A stretch of 64,000 nt of DNA from an uncultured Prevotellaceae bacterium (GCA_902801375.1 CADCIB010000005.1:124001-188000), one strand, 5' to 3'. Positions 47,523 through 56,074 are shown, numbered from the stretch's first letter. The notes: generated by a model from the sequence alone, not told the origin. Made by a program: numbers and translations.

Positions 47523-49057
47523 AGCAGCTTCATCCCATCATGTTCGTTGGCACGGGCAGCGATGTCGGCAAGAGCATCGTAGCCGCCGCCTTCTGCCGCA
47601 TCTTCCGGCAGGACGGCTATCATCCTGCACCCTTCAAAGCGCAGAACATGGCGCTCAACTCTTATGCCACACCCGAAGGCCTGGAGATAGGACGCGCTCA
47701 GGCTGTGCAGTCCGAGGCAGCGGGCATTCCCTGCCACACCGACATGCAGCCCTTGCTGCTCAAACCGCAATCGGACCACACCAGTCAGGTAGTGCTCAAC
47801 GGCAAGCCCATCGGCAACCGCGATGCCTACGATTATTGGCGGCGGGGTGAGAGGTTTGCGATGAACGGTGAGCAAATAGACTTCCGCAAAGAGGTCTGCG
47901 CCGCCTTCGACCGTCTGGCCGCGCGCTACAACCCCATTGTGATGGAGGGAGCGGGCAGCATCTCGGAAATCAACCTGCGCGACACCGACCTGGTAAACCT
48001 ACCAATGGCTCGTCATGCCCAAGCTGATGTCATCCTTGTGGGCGACATCGACCGTGGCGGGGTCTTCGCTTCAGTCTATGGCAGCATCGCCTTGCAGACA
48101 CCCGACGACCGAAAGTGCATCAAGGGCATCATCATCAATAAGTTCCGGGGCGACATGCGTCTCTTCGACGAGGGGCGGCGTATGCTCGAGGAAATCTGCC
48201 ACGTGCCCGTTCTTGGCGTCATACCCTATTTCAAGGACATCCATATCGAAGAGGAAGACTCCGTGGCGCTGGCAACAAAAAATGTGAGTCCTTCTCACAC
48301 CTCACCTCTCACCCCTCACCTCTCACAAGTGTCTGTGGCGGTTGTCATGCTGCGCCATCTCTCCAATTATACGGATTTCGACGCTTTGGAACGCGACCCG
48401 CGCATACATCTTTTCTATACGAACAACGTGGAAGACCTCCAGAAAGCCGACATCATCATTCTGCCGGGAACGAAATCCACCCTGCACGACCTCTACGAAC
48501 TGCGCCGCAATGGTTGCGCGCAGGCCATTGTCCGTGCCCATCGCGAGGGTGCCACCGTGCTCGGCATCTGCGGCGGATTCCAGATGATGGGGGTCGAAGT
48601 GTCGGACCCCGACCATGTGGAGGGCGACATCGAAAGGCTGCCGGGACTGGGACTGCTCCCTGTCAGCACCACGATGAATGGCGGGAAAGTCACCCGACAG
48701 ACTTCCTTCCGCTTGACACAGGCCGACCATGTATCGGGGAAAGCCTACGAAATACACCAAGGCGAGACGCTGCCCTTTGGCGATGCAAAGCCTCAGCCGC
48801 TGGCCCTGCTTGAGGACGGAAGGGCCGACGGCTATTTCGTCAGCCCTCAATGCATGGGCTCTTACCTGCACGGCATTCTCGACAACGCTTCGTTCGTAGA
48901 CTTCCTCTTGAAGCCTTACGCCACCAGAATCAACCAAAAGGCCGAAGCTTTCGACTATCAGGCATTCAAGGAAACGCAATACGACCTGCTCGCCGACCAT
49001 GTGCGCCGGCATGTGGACATGCAGAGAATCTACCAAATACTACAGGACAATGATTGA
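47519..49057 (+). CDS. cbiP: Cobyric acid synthase
   Basis: Amidates the b, d, e and g side chains of adenosyl-cobyrinate diamide. The 512-residue enzyme has MFVGTGSDVGKSIVAAAFCR (P-loop), FKAQNMALNSYATPEGLEIG, VMEGAGSISEINLRDTDLVN, and an amidotransferase domain with ILPGTKSTLHDL, LGICGGFQMMG (Cys) and SYLHGILDN. It overlaps cbiA by 4 bases. Residues about 255-271 (VSPSHTSPLTPHLSQ) are encoded by a tandem CACCTCTCACCCCT repeat placed between the two domains, where other family members have a short linker. Confidence 0.96.
   Translation: MKQLHPIMFVGTGSDVGKSIVAAAFCRIFRQDGYHPAPFKAQNMALNSYATPEGLEIGRAQAVQSEAAGIPCHTDMQPLLLKPQSDHTSQVVLNGKPIGNRDAYDYWRRGERFAMNGEQIDFRKEVCAAFDRLAARYNPIVMEGAGSISEINLRDTDLVNLPMARHAQADVILVGDIDRGGVFASVYGSIALQTPDDRKCIKGIIINKFRGDMRLFDEGRRMLEEICHVPVLGVIPYFKDIHIEEEDSVALATKNVSPSHTSPLTPHLSQVSVAVVMLRHLSNYTDFDALERDPRIHLFYTNNVEDLQKADIIILPGTKSTLHDLYELRRNGCAQAIVRAHREGATVLGICGGFQMMGVEVSDPDHVEGDIERLPGLGLLPVSTTMNGGKVTRQTSFRLTQADHVSGKAYEIHQGETLPFGDAKPQPLALLEDGRADGYFVSPQCMGSYLHGILDNASFVDFLLKPYATRINQKAEAFDYQAFKETQYDLLADHVRRHVDMQRIYQILQDND
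48289..48331. repeat. CTCACC-type repeat inside cbiP
   Basis: Tandem CACCTCTCACCCCT units in frame with cbiP, nearly the same sequence as the spacer at 52197-52253. Confidence 0.82.
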
Positions 49058-50084
49058 CGGACACGGCGACGACCTTTACCGATACAACGGCATACGGATG
49101 AACTTCAGTACGAACATCTTTGCCGATACGACAGAAACTACCGACCGACTGGAGGAGTTCCTGCGCACCAGACTGTCTGTGGTGCGCTCTTATCCGGAGC
49201 CTACAGCCCACTCCTTGGAGCAGATGATTGCCCAGGAATACGGCATCGCCGACGACGAGGTGATGGTGACCAGTGGCGCCACCGATGCCATCTACCTCAT
49301 CGCACAGACTTTCCGGCACTACGGTTCGTGCCACATCCTGCAACCCACCTTCAATGAATATGCCGATGCCTGCCGCACCTTCGGGCTTCAGGAACAGCCC
49401 AACGGGGCTTTGGCTTGGGTGTGTAACCCCAACAACCCCACGGGGGAAGTGCGCTCTCCTGAGGAGATGAGGCGGCTGGCTGCCAAACATCGAATGCTCA
49501 TTGTCGACCAATCGTATGAGGACTATACGTTGGAGACGCTATGGCAACCCAACGAAACGGTACGGACGGACAACATCATCCTGCTTCACTCCATGACCAA
49601 GCGATACGGGGTGCCTGGCTTGCGACTGGGATTCATCACGGCCAAGGCCGACATCATCGCCCTCCTGCGCGCGCAATACCGCCCCTGGGCAGTCAATGCC
49701 CTTGCCTTGGAGGCTGGGAAATGGCTCGTCAGAAACGGAAAACCGGGCATCGCTAATCTCCCTGAATACCTGCACGAGACTGAGCGACTCCGCCAATGTC
49801 TCAGCGCCATCCGTGGCATCGAGGCCTATCCCACACAGACGAACTTCTTCCTCTGCCGCATCGAACAGGCGACAGCCCACGAACTGAAAGAATACTTAGC
49901 CTTCCATCACGGCATGCTCATCCGCGATGCATCCAACTTCGTAGGCCTCACGCCCCACCACTTCCGACTGGCAGCCCAAACCCCAGAGAAGAACGATGCC
50001 CTCCTCAACGCCATCCACCTCTTCCTATGTTCTGTAAGTGACGGCTCTGCCGTCACCCCACCCATTCAAAAAACAATGCCATGA
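49050..50084 (+). CDS. cobD: Threonine-phosphate decarboxylase (CobD-type)
   Basis: PLP enzyme that makes (R)-1-amino-2-propanol phosphate, the linker of the nucleotide loop. The 344-residue protein has VTSGATDAIYLIAQTF, CNPNNPTGEVRSPEEM, IVDQSYEDYTLE and LLHSMTKRYGVPGLRLGFI with the Schiff-base Lys. The start at 49050 overlaps cbiP by 8 bases and fits the family N-terminus HGDDLYRYNGIRMNFSTNIF. Its tail SVSDGSAVTPPIQKTMP looks repeat-derived (GACGGCTCTGCCGTCACC). The next gene, cbiB, starts within its stop. The context separates it from the similar HisC enzymes. Confidence 0.92.
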   Translation: MIDGHGDDLYRYNGIRMNFSTNIFADTTETTDRLEEFLRTRLSVVRSYPEPTAHSLEQMIAQEYGIADDEVMVTSGATDAIYLIAQTFRHYGSCHILQPTFNEYADACRTFGLQEQPNGALAWVCNPNNPTGEVRSPEEMRRLAAKHRMLIVDQSYEDYTLETLWQPNETVRTDNIILLHSMTKRYGVPGLRLGFITAKADIIALLRAQYRPWAVNALALEAGKWLVRNGKPGIANLPEYLHETERLRQCLSAIRGIEAYPTQTNFFLCRIEQATAHELKEYLAFHHGMLIRDASNFVGLTPHHFRLAAQTPEKNDALLNAIHLFLCSVSDGSAVTPPIQKTMP

Positions 50085-51004
50085 CTCTTCAACCTCTCAT
50101 ATCCCTCCTCGTCGGCTGGCTCCTCGACCTGCTCCTGGGCGACCCCCGATGGCTCCCCCACCCCATCGTGGGCTTTGGGAAAACCATCGCTTTTGGCGAA
50201 CACCGGCTGAACAAGGGGAACCATCGGATGCTGAAAGGGGCCCTGATGGCCGTCTGCCTCATCGCCCTGACCTTCCTCATCACCTGGTTTCTCCGTCTTC
50301 AATTGGGCAAGATGCACGATGCTTTATGCATTGTTTTCGATGCGCTCATCGTCTTCTTCTGCCTGGCGGGAACCTCGCTCATCCGCGAAGTGCGAGCTGT
50401 ATTCCTTGCTCTCGACCGCTCGCTCGACGAGGGGCGGCGGCAGGTGGCGCGCATCGTGGGGCGCGACACAGCGGAGCTTTCGGCTCAGGAGGTGCGAACG
50501 GCAGCCCTCGAAACGCTGGCTGAGAATCTCAGCGACGGGGTCATTGCCCCGCTCTTCTGGTTCGCCTTGCTCGGCACACCGGGCATGCTGGCCTATAAAA
50601 TGGTGAACACGCTCGACTCAATGATTGGCTACAAGACCGACCGCTATCGGCTGTTCGGCTGCTGGGCAGCACACATCGATGATGTCGCCAACTACATCCC
50701 CGCCCGTCTGACAGCCCTGTTGATGGTGTTGGTGGCGGGCAAACCTTTCCTCGTTCAGTTCGTCTGGCGCAACGGAAAAAACCACGCCAGTCCCAACAGT
50801 GGCTATCCTGAGGCGGCCTTGGCAGGCATCCTCAATTGCCGCTTCGGCGGACCGCACTTCTATTTCGGACAACTCTTCCCAAAACCATATATCGGCGAGA
50901 ACGACCGACCCCTGACAACACGCGACATGAAGACGGCCATCCGTGTGAACCACGCAACCGAAGTCATCATGGTGCTGCTCGTCGCCTGCCGCTATCTGAT
51001 ATGA
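50081..51004 (+). CDS. cbiB: Adenosylcobinamide-phosphate synthase
   Basis: Membrane enzyme that joins aminopropanol phosphate to adenosylcobyric acid. The 307-residue protein has several membrane segments (LISLLVGWLLDLLLGDP; ALMAVCLIALTFLITWF; LTALLMVLVAGKPFL) and family signatures GDPRWLPHPIVGFGKTI, TLAENLSDGVIAPLFWFALL, KMVNTLDSMIGYKTDRYRLF and NSGYPEAALAGIL. It overlaps cobD by 4 bases and the following lipoprotein gene by up to 4 bases, depending on which start is used there. Confidence 0.95.
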   Translation: MTLQPLISLLVGWLLDLLLGDPRWLPHPIVGFGKTIAFGEHRLNKGNHRMLKGALMAVCLIALTFLITWFLRLQLGKMHDALCIVFDALIVFFCLAGTSLIREVRAVFLALDRSLDEGRRQVARIVGRDTAELSAQEVRTAALETLAENLSDGVIAPLFWFALLGTPGMLAYKMVNTLDSMIGYKTDRYRLFGCWAAHIDDVANYIPARLTALLMVLVAGKPFLVQFVWRNGKNHASPNSGYPEAALAGILNCRFGGPHFYFGQLFPKPYIGENDRPLTTRDMKTAIRVNHATEVIMVLLVACRYLI

Positions 51005-51030
51005 ATCTATTTAAAACCAAAACCATAGAC

Positions 51031-52194
51031 ATGAGAAAAGCATTCTTTTTCTTTATCGCAAGCTTGATGATCGCCGCCTGCTCTCCCAGCGGCAATAAAC
51101 GCAGTCATGCTGTAACGGGAAGCGACACCAACGACTCGTTGGCAGCCATCCAAGTGAAATATGCCACGGGATTCTCCGTGCGCGACTCAGCGGGCATACG
51201 CCTCGTCGATGTGGGCAAGCGCGACCACTTCGCGCTGGTGCCCGTCCGTCCTGCCGACGGTTCTACTGCGCGCGTCGGTTCTGCCGACGAGCCTGCCGTC
51301 CCCGACGGTTATACTGCGGTACGTGTTCCCATCCAGGGCACCATCTGCATGACGGCCCTCCAACTCTCCAACTTCACCATCCTGAATGCGCTCGACTTCG
51401 TGAAGGGCATCACGGGCACGAAGAATCTCTTCAACAGCGATATCCGACAGAGGGTCAACGACGGACGCATCGTGAAGATTGGCATGGAGGGGGAGTTCGA
51501 CACGGAGCTCATCCTCGCCGCCAATCCCGACGTCATCTTCATCTCGCCCTTCAAGCGGGGGGGCTACGATGCCATCAAGGAGACGGGCATCACACTCGTG
51601 CCGCACTTGGGCTACAAGGAACTCGATCCCTTGGGACAGGCGGAGTGGATCAAGTTCGTCGCCATGTTCATCGGAAAGGAAAAGGAGGCCAACGAGATCT
51701 TCGCCGGCATCGAGAGCCGATACAACAGCCTGAAAGTGAAGGCTCAGCAGGTAGCAAAGCGACCCACCGTCACCAGTGGGGAAATGCACTACGGCACGTG
51801 GCACGCCGTGGGCGGAAAGAACTACCTGGCGCAGATTTTCCGCGACGCAGGGGCCGACTATGTCCTCAACGACGACGAAACGGCGGGCGAGAACCTGGAG
51901 TTCGAGAAGATGTACGCACTCGCCGCCAACGCCGACTACTGGCGCATTCTCAACAGCTTCCCAGGCGAATTCTCCTACGAGGCGCTCAAAGCCAGTGAGC
52001 CGCGCAATGCGCTCTTCAAGGCTTTCAAGGAGCGAAAGGTCATCTATTGCAACATGAAGCAGACGCCCTACTACGAGATAACGCCCGTACAGCCCGACGT
52101 CCTGCTCAAAGACCTTGTCGCCATCTTCCATCCGGAACTGGTGGAGGCCGACTATCAGCCTACCTACTATCGACTCTTGCAGAAAGAACGGTAA
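51031..52194 (+). CDS. btuF: Periplasmic substrate-binding lipoprotein, BtuF/FecB type
   Basis: Lipoprotein that captures a corrinoid or metal chelate for ABC import. The 387-residue form starts with a type II signal (FFFFIASLMIAACS, Cys17); an in-frame ATG at 51001 overlaps the cbiB stop and is the alternative start. Binding-protein features include TELILAANPDVIFISPFKRG, TLVPHLGYKELDPLGQAEWI and VTSGEMHYGTWHAVGGKNYL. Residues about 71-96 (RPADGSTARVGSADEPAVPD) are encoded by imperfect tandem CTGCCGACGGTT units and look like an in-frame expansion. It precedes the permease gene. Corrinoid specificity is inferred from the cbi neighbours. Confidence 0.85.
   Translation: MRKAFFFFIASLMIAACSPSGNKRSHAVTGSDTNDSLAAIQVKYATGFSVRDSAGIRLVDVGKRDHFALVPVRPADGSTARVGSADEPAVPDGYTAVRVPIQGTICMTALQLSNFTILNALDFVKGITGTKNLFNSDIRQRVNDGRIVKIGMEGEFDTELILAANPDVIFISPFKRGGYDAIKETGITLVPHLGYKELDPLGQAEWIKFVAMFIGKEKEANEIFAGIESRYNSLKVKAQQVAKRPTVTSGEMHYGTWHAVGGKNYLAQIFRDAGADYVLNDDETAGENLEFEKMYALAANADYWRILNSFPGEFSYEALKASEPRNALFKAFKERKVIYCNMKQTPYYEITPVQPDVLLKDLVAIFHPELVEADYQPTYYRLLQKER
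51243..51318. repeat. Tandem GCCGACGGTT-type repeat inside btuF
   Basis: Two to three imperfect copies of CTGCCGACGGTTCTACTGCG-like sequence, read in frame, near the N-terminus of the mature binding protein. Confidence 0.6.
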
Positions 52195-52196
52195 AC

Positions 52197-52253
52197 TCAC
52201 CTCTCACCCCTCACCTCTCACCCCTCACCTCTCACCCCTCACCTCTCACCCCC
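52197..52253. repeat. CTCACC-type tandem repeat between btuF and btuC
   Basis: About four copies of CACCTCTCACCCCT fill the whole spacer between the two transporter genes. Confidence 0.88.
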
Positions 52254-52258
52254 AAAAC

Positions 52259-53341
52259 ATGAAAGTAACAATAAAGCTTGTGCTCCTTCTCGTGGCCATC
52301 CTCCTTCTCTTGGTGGCCAACCTCTTCATCGGGACTGTGAAAATCCCCGTCGCCGACATCCTGCGCATACTGCTCTCCGCTTTTGATTCCTCCACCCTCC
52401 CTAAGCTACCCTCTCCCCTTGGAGAGGGGCTGGGGGTGAGGCTCGAAATCTGGCGCAACATCGTGCTGAGCAGCCGCCTCCCGCAAGCACTCACCGCCAT
52501 CATGGCAGGGGCAGGACTCGCCGTCAGCGGACTCCAGATGCAGACGGTCTTCCGCAACCCGTTGGCAGGACCGTCGGTCTTGGGCATCTCCAATGGCTCC
52601 GCCCTCGGCGTCGCCTTCGTCGTGTTGCTCTCCGGGCAGCTAGGCGGCGTGGCGCTCTCTCGCCTGGGCTACCTCGGCGATGCCGCCATGAGTGTGGCTG
52701 CCATCGTAGGGGCACTGGCCGTGATGATGCTGATTCTGTGGGTTTCCCAAAAAGTGAAGGGAAACGTTACATTGTTGATTATCGGTGTGATGATCGGCTA
52801 TCTGGCCAACGCCATCATCGGGGTACTGAAATTCCTGTCGCCAGAAGAAGACGTGAAAGCTTTCGTCGTTTGGGGGCTGGGGTCTTTCTCGCGCGTGTCG
52901 GGCGACGAGATGCTGCTGTTCGTTGTACTGATGTGCATCCTCCTGCCGCTGGCCTGTCTGCTGGTGAAACCCATGAACCTCCTCCTCCTCGGCGACAGCT
53001 ATGCCGCCAACCTCGGCCTGAACATCCGCCGCAGTCGCATGCTGGTCATCGTTTCATCGGGCGTCCTCGTGGCCATCGTCACCGCCTACTGCGGGCCCAT
53101 CATGTTTATCGGACTCGCCGTGCCTCATCTCGCACGCGCCCTCTTCCGCACCAGCGATCATCGCATCCTCATGCCCGCCACCATGCTCTGCGGAGCAGCG
53201 CTCGCCCTCACCTGCAACCTCATCGCCCGCATGCCGGGATTCGAGGGGGCACTGCCCGTCAACTCGGTCACCGCTCTGGTCGGAGCACCCGTCATCGCCA
53301 TGGTCCTCTTTCGCCGGCGTAAAGACGGGATAGGTGAATGA
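52259..53341 (+). CDS. btuC: ABC transporter permease, BtuC/FecCD type
   Basis: A 360-residue inner-membrane permease with about ten hydrophobic segments (LVLLLVAILLLLVANLFIG; LLIIGVMIGYLANAIIGVL; MLVIVSSGVLVAIVTAYCGP) and the family signatures SRLPQALTAIMAGAGLAVSG, MQTVFRNPLAGPSVLGISNG and GPIMFIGLAVPHLARALF. The ATG at 52259 follows the spacer repeat. Palindromic element B is inserted at about residues 50-61 (LPSPLGEGLGVRL), in the first periplasmic loop before the SRLPQ motif. No ATP-binding subunit gene follows: the next gene is convergent and ends 5 bases away. Confidence 0.9.
   Translation: MKVTIKLVLLLVAILLLLVANLFIGTVKIPVADILRILLSAFDSSTLPKLPSPLGEGLGVRLEIWRNIVLSSRLPQALTAIMAGAGLAVSGLQMQTVFRNPLAGPSVLGISNGSALGVAFVVLLSGQLGGVALSRLGYLGDAAMSVAAIVGALAVMMLILWVSQKVKGNVTLLIIGVMIGYLANAIIGVLKFLSPEEDVKAFVVWGLGSFSRVSGDEMLLFVVLMCILLPLACLLVKPMNLLLLGDSYAANLGLNIRRSRMLVIVSSGVLVAIVTAYCGPIMFIGLAVPHLARALFRTSDHRILMPATMLCGAALALTCNLIARMPGFEGALPVNSVTALVGAPVIAMVLFRRRKDGIGE
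52408..52443 (+). repeat. Palindromic element B inside btuC
   Basis: CCCTCTCCCCTTGGAGAGGG core with the GGGGTGAGGCT tail, the same element as the copies in CbiH-CbiC, read in frame. Confidence 0.88.
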
Positions 53342-53346
53342 GCCTC

Positions 53347-54408
53347 TCACCACTCACCACTCACACCCTCGCGATTAAGGAAAATATAAGTGGTGTTCAG
53401 CGCAATGTAGTTACGGCGCATGTACCAGATGCCGTCGTGCTGGCCGAAATGCCCCCACGAGTTCTTCACCTTGTAGTAGTCATTGCCGTACTGATCCTTC
53501 GCGCGACCGTAGATCAGCATCACATGATCGTAGGTGGCGTCCCATTGGTCGAAACGCTGCTGGCGAAGCTCCTGCGTGGCAGGGGTCTCTTCCTGAGCCA
53601 GCCCTTGGCGGTCGAAGCCATTGCCGCTGACATCGCCTCCCCAACAGACGTTGTAGCCGAGGTCGAGGGCTGTGTCGATGATATCCATCAACTCCTCAAG
53701 GGGCACGTTGTAACTAAGCTGCGGACGCCATTTGTAGGGCGCCTCGATGGTGAACCATGTGTAGAAAGGATGATGCGTGAAGCTGGTGATGCTCACATAG
53801 TCGTCCCAGTTGAGCCCGAAACTGTCGGCAAACGTACGAGGCGTGAAGGTCTTCCCCTCGTACACGAACTGCTCAGGGCACTTGCCCAGATAGGCATCGA
53901 GAATAGACTGCAGGCCTACTTTCCACTGGCCCGACAACTTCTTGGCCTTGTTCTTGGCCACTGCCTCGACGTAGGGGGTCAGCAGCGGAAAGAACTCGTG
54001 GAAGTTGGCCAGCGAGTCGCCGGTAAGCGATCCAGGAGCAGGCATCATCTCTTCAGGACACACACCATGCGTGCGCAGCACCCACAGCACATCGTCGGCA
54101 GAGCCTCCTTCAGAAAAACGGCTGTCACCATGCAAACGCACATGGTAGATGGCTTCGTCCATGTAGTTCTTGTTGGCCACAAACATCTCGCAAAGGTCGT
54201 ATTCACGGCCGGTCTTCCGCAGGATCTCACCTTCGAAGAATCCCAAAGTGGCATAAGCCCAACAAGTGCCGCTGCGGCTTTGGTTCTTGATCGTCGTGAT
54301 GGGGTTCTCCATCAACGTGGTGAACACCAACGAGTCGGTCTTCTCTTGGCCAAAAGCTGTGGTCATACAGGTCAAGGCCAGCGATATAGCAAATGCTTTC
54401 TTCATCAT
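53347..54408 (-). CDS. Exported C1-family cysteine peptidase (aminopeptidase C-like)
   Basis: A 353-residue peptidase of the bleomycin hydrolase/PepC type. Signal peptide (AFAISLALTCMTTAFGQ). The active-site Cys is in QSRSGTCWAYATLGFFEGE, near residue 49, with the oxyanion Gln just before; catalytic His in YDHVMLIYGRAKDQ and Asn in YKVKNSWGHFG. The export signal is unusual for cytosolic PepC but common among Bacteroidetes members. The start is one of two adjacent ATGs (54408 or 54405). The last residues (GVSGEW) are encoded by the CTCACCA repeat at the convergent junction with btuC. Confidence 0.88.
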   Translation of the reverse strand: MMKKAFAISLALTCMTTAFGQEKTDSLVFTTLMENPITTIKNQSRSGTCWAYATLGFFEGEILRKTGREYDLCEMFVANKNYMDEAIYHVRLHGDSRFSEGGSADDVLWVLRTHGVCPEEMMPAPGSLTGDSLANFHEFFPLLTPYVEAVAKNKAKKLSGQWKVGLQSILDAYLGKCPEQFVYEGKTFTPRTFADSFGLNWDDYVSITSFTHHPFYTWFTIEAPYKWRPQLSYNVPLEELMDIIDTALDLGYNVCWGGDVSGNGFDRQGLAQEETPATQELRQQRFDQWDATYDHVMLIYGRAKDQYGNDYYKVKNSWGHFGQHDGIWYMRRNYIALNTTYIFLNREGVSGEW

Positions 54409-54429
54409 ATCGGATAACACGTCATTTCA

Positions 54430-54915
54430 TCATTGTTTCATCTCACCATCAAAGCGGATATTCTCGCGTTCACGCGCCACAACATCAATCGTGACACGAC
54501 CGTTGTCGAAAATGTCGAGGGTGTAAAGATACTGGTCTTCCTCGTTTTGCGTCGCTATCTCTATACGCGTCAGACCCTTCTTCAGCCGTCCCTCGCGATA
54601 GCCACGGATGGGAGCCGTGAAGTTGAGCGCCTTTCCCCCACCGTATGGCACATTGTAGGCTCGTCCGAAATAAGGCAGATAGCTCACAAGCGTGTCGCCT
54701 TTCACCTCCACAGAATAACCATACGACAGCATCTTGCTCTTGCCTCGCATCGGGTGCATCATACGCACATCAATCTGGTAATGCCTGTCGGCCAATGCTG
54801 CCGCCACTTCACGAACGCGGGCAGCCTCACGTTCGGCCTTTTCGGCTGTGGTGGCACAAGCTCCTACAATGAGCAAGGCCACTAATGACGTTGTGAATAA
54901 CAAAAACTTCTTCAT
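54430..54915 (-). CDS. DUF4251 family lipoprotein
   Basis: A 161-residue predicted lipoprotein: LVALLIVGAC puts the lipidated Cys at residue 20. The body (SYGYSVEVKGDTLVSYLPYF, GRAYNVPYGGGKALNFTAPI, YTLDIFDNGRVTIDV) matches DUF4251, a Bacteroidetes family of unknown function with a beta-rich fold. The start at 54915 is set by the lipoprotein signal. Its own promoter is at 54937-54944. The C1 peptidase follows after 21 bases and is probably co-transcribed. Confidence 0.82.
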   Translation of the reverse strand: MKKFLLFTTSLVALLIVGACATTAEKAEREAARVREVAAALADRHYQIDVRMMHPMRGKSKMLSYGYSVEVKGDTLVSYLPYFGRAYNVPYGGGKALNFTAPIRGYREGRLKKGLTRIEIATQNEEDQYLYTLDIFDNGRVTIDVVARERENIRFDGEMKQ

Positions 54916-54936
54916 ATGATCTTGATTTCTTGGCTG

Positions 54937-54944
54937 CAAATATA
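54937..54944 (-). promoter_or_regulatory. Promoter -7 box for the DUF4251 / peptidase pair
   Basis: TATATTTG followed by CAGCC on the minus strand; exact TAnnTTTG match 21 bases before the start codon. Confidence 0.68.
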
Positions 54945-55007
54945 GCGATTAATTTTCAAACGACAAAGAGACGATTGGCTTTTTGTTCATGCAAACCAAC
55001 AAAAAAA

Positions 55008-55048
55008 GTGATTTGCGCCACATCCGATTGAGATATGGCGCAAATCAC
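55008..55048 (-). terminator. Rho-independent terminator of the arcC transcript
   Basis: GTGATTTGCGCCA and TGGCGCAAATCAC are perfect 13-bp arms, followed on the minus strand by a run of seven T (plus-strand As at 55001-55007). It lies 71 bases after the arcC stop. Confidence 0.9.
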
Positions 55049-55119
55049 GATAAGCGATGAAACCTATGCCCTGGGGGTCACAAAAGCCTCAAGAGCTCTC
55101 TGACCATACAGAGCAATGG

Positions 55120-56061
55120 TTAATCTTTCACGAGCATCGTGCCCGTCTTGCCTTGCAGCGCCTCGCGGGCTTTCTCCAAGGAAGTGATCAAGGCGCGCCC
55201 GCCGTCGGTATTCTCGACGAACGAGATGCACGACTCCACCTTGGGCAGCATCGAGCCGGGAGCAAAATGCCCCTGGCGGATATACTCGCGGGCCTGTGGG
55301 ATGGTCATGCGGCTCAGGTCGAACTGGTTTGGCTTGTTGAAGTTGATCGACACCTTGTCGACGGCTGTGAGGATGACCAGCATGTCGGCCTTCAGGTCGA
55401 GCGCCAGCTTGGCCGAAGCTCGGTCCTTGTCGATGACAGCTGCCACTCCCTCGTAGTCGCCAGGACCTTTCTCCATGACGGGGATGCCGCCACCGCCCAC
55501 GGTGATGACAATGTTGTGGGCACTCAGGAGCTGTTCGACAACGGGAAGCTCTACAATCTTCACGGGTATGGGTGAAGGCACCACACGACGATAGCCTCGG
55601 CCGGCATCCTCAACGAAGGTGTAGCCCGTCTCCTTGGCCATGCGTTCGGCATCTTCCTTGAAGTAGAACATGCCCACGGGCTTGGTGGGTTTCTCGAAGG
55701 CAGGGTCGTTGGGGTCGACGACGACCTGTGTCACGACGGCGGCACAGGGCACGTCCATCTTGCGGCGTGCCAGTTCGCGCTGCACAGCCTGCTGCAGGTG
55801 GTAGCCGATGTAGCCCTGAGTCATGGCTCCGCATTCGGGGAAGGGCATCAAAGGCGTGCCGCTGCCGTTGTTGGCAGAGTATTCGAAGGCCAGGTTCACC
55901 ATGCCCACCTGGGGACCGTTGCCGTGGCCGATAACTACATCGTAGCCTTCCTCCACCAAGTCGACGATGGTAGAGGCTGTGTTCTTCACGAGCTCCAACT
56001 GCTCTTGCGGTTTCTTGCCGAGGGCATTGCCGCCTAAAGCGATTACTAAGCGCTTTCTCAT
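55120..56061 (-). CDS. arcC: Carbamate kinase
   Basis: Converts carbamoyl phosphate and ADP to carbamate and ATP, the energy-yielding last step of arginine or citrulline fermentation. The 313-residue protein has the family pattern: LVIALGGNALGKKPQEQ at the start, VIGHGNGPQVGMVNLAFE, FPECGAMTQGYIGYHLQQAV, TVGGGGIPVMEK and VIDKDRASAKLALDLKADM. The start at 56061 gives the normal length; the open frame beyond it is translated CTCACC repeat. It follows the ornithine carbamoyltransferase gene after 148 bases and ends in a clear terminator. Confidence 0.96.
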   Translation of the reverse strand: MRKRLVIALGGNALGKKPQEQLELVKNTASTIVDLVEEGYDVVIGHGNGPQVGMVNLAFEYSANNGSGTPLMPFPECGAMTQGYIGYHLQQAVQRELARRKMDVPCAAVVTQVVVDPNDPAFEKPTKPVGMFYFKEDAERMAKETGYTFVEDAGRGYRRVVPSPIPVKIVELPVVEQLLSAHNIVITVGGGGIPVMEKGPGDYEGVAAVIDKDRASAKLALDLKADMLVILTAVDKVSINFNKPNQFDLSRMTIPQAREYIRQGHFAPGSMLPKVESCISFVENTDGGRALITSLEKAREALQGKTGTMLVKD

Positions 56062-56074
56062 GATTGTAATGATA

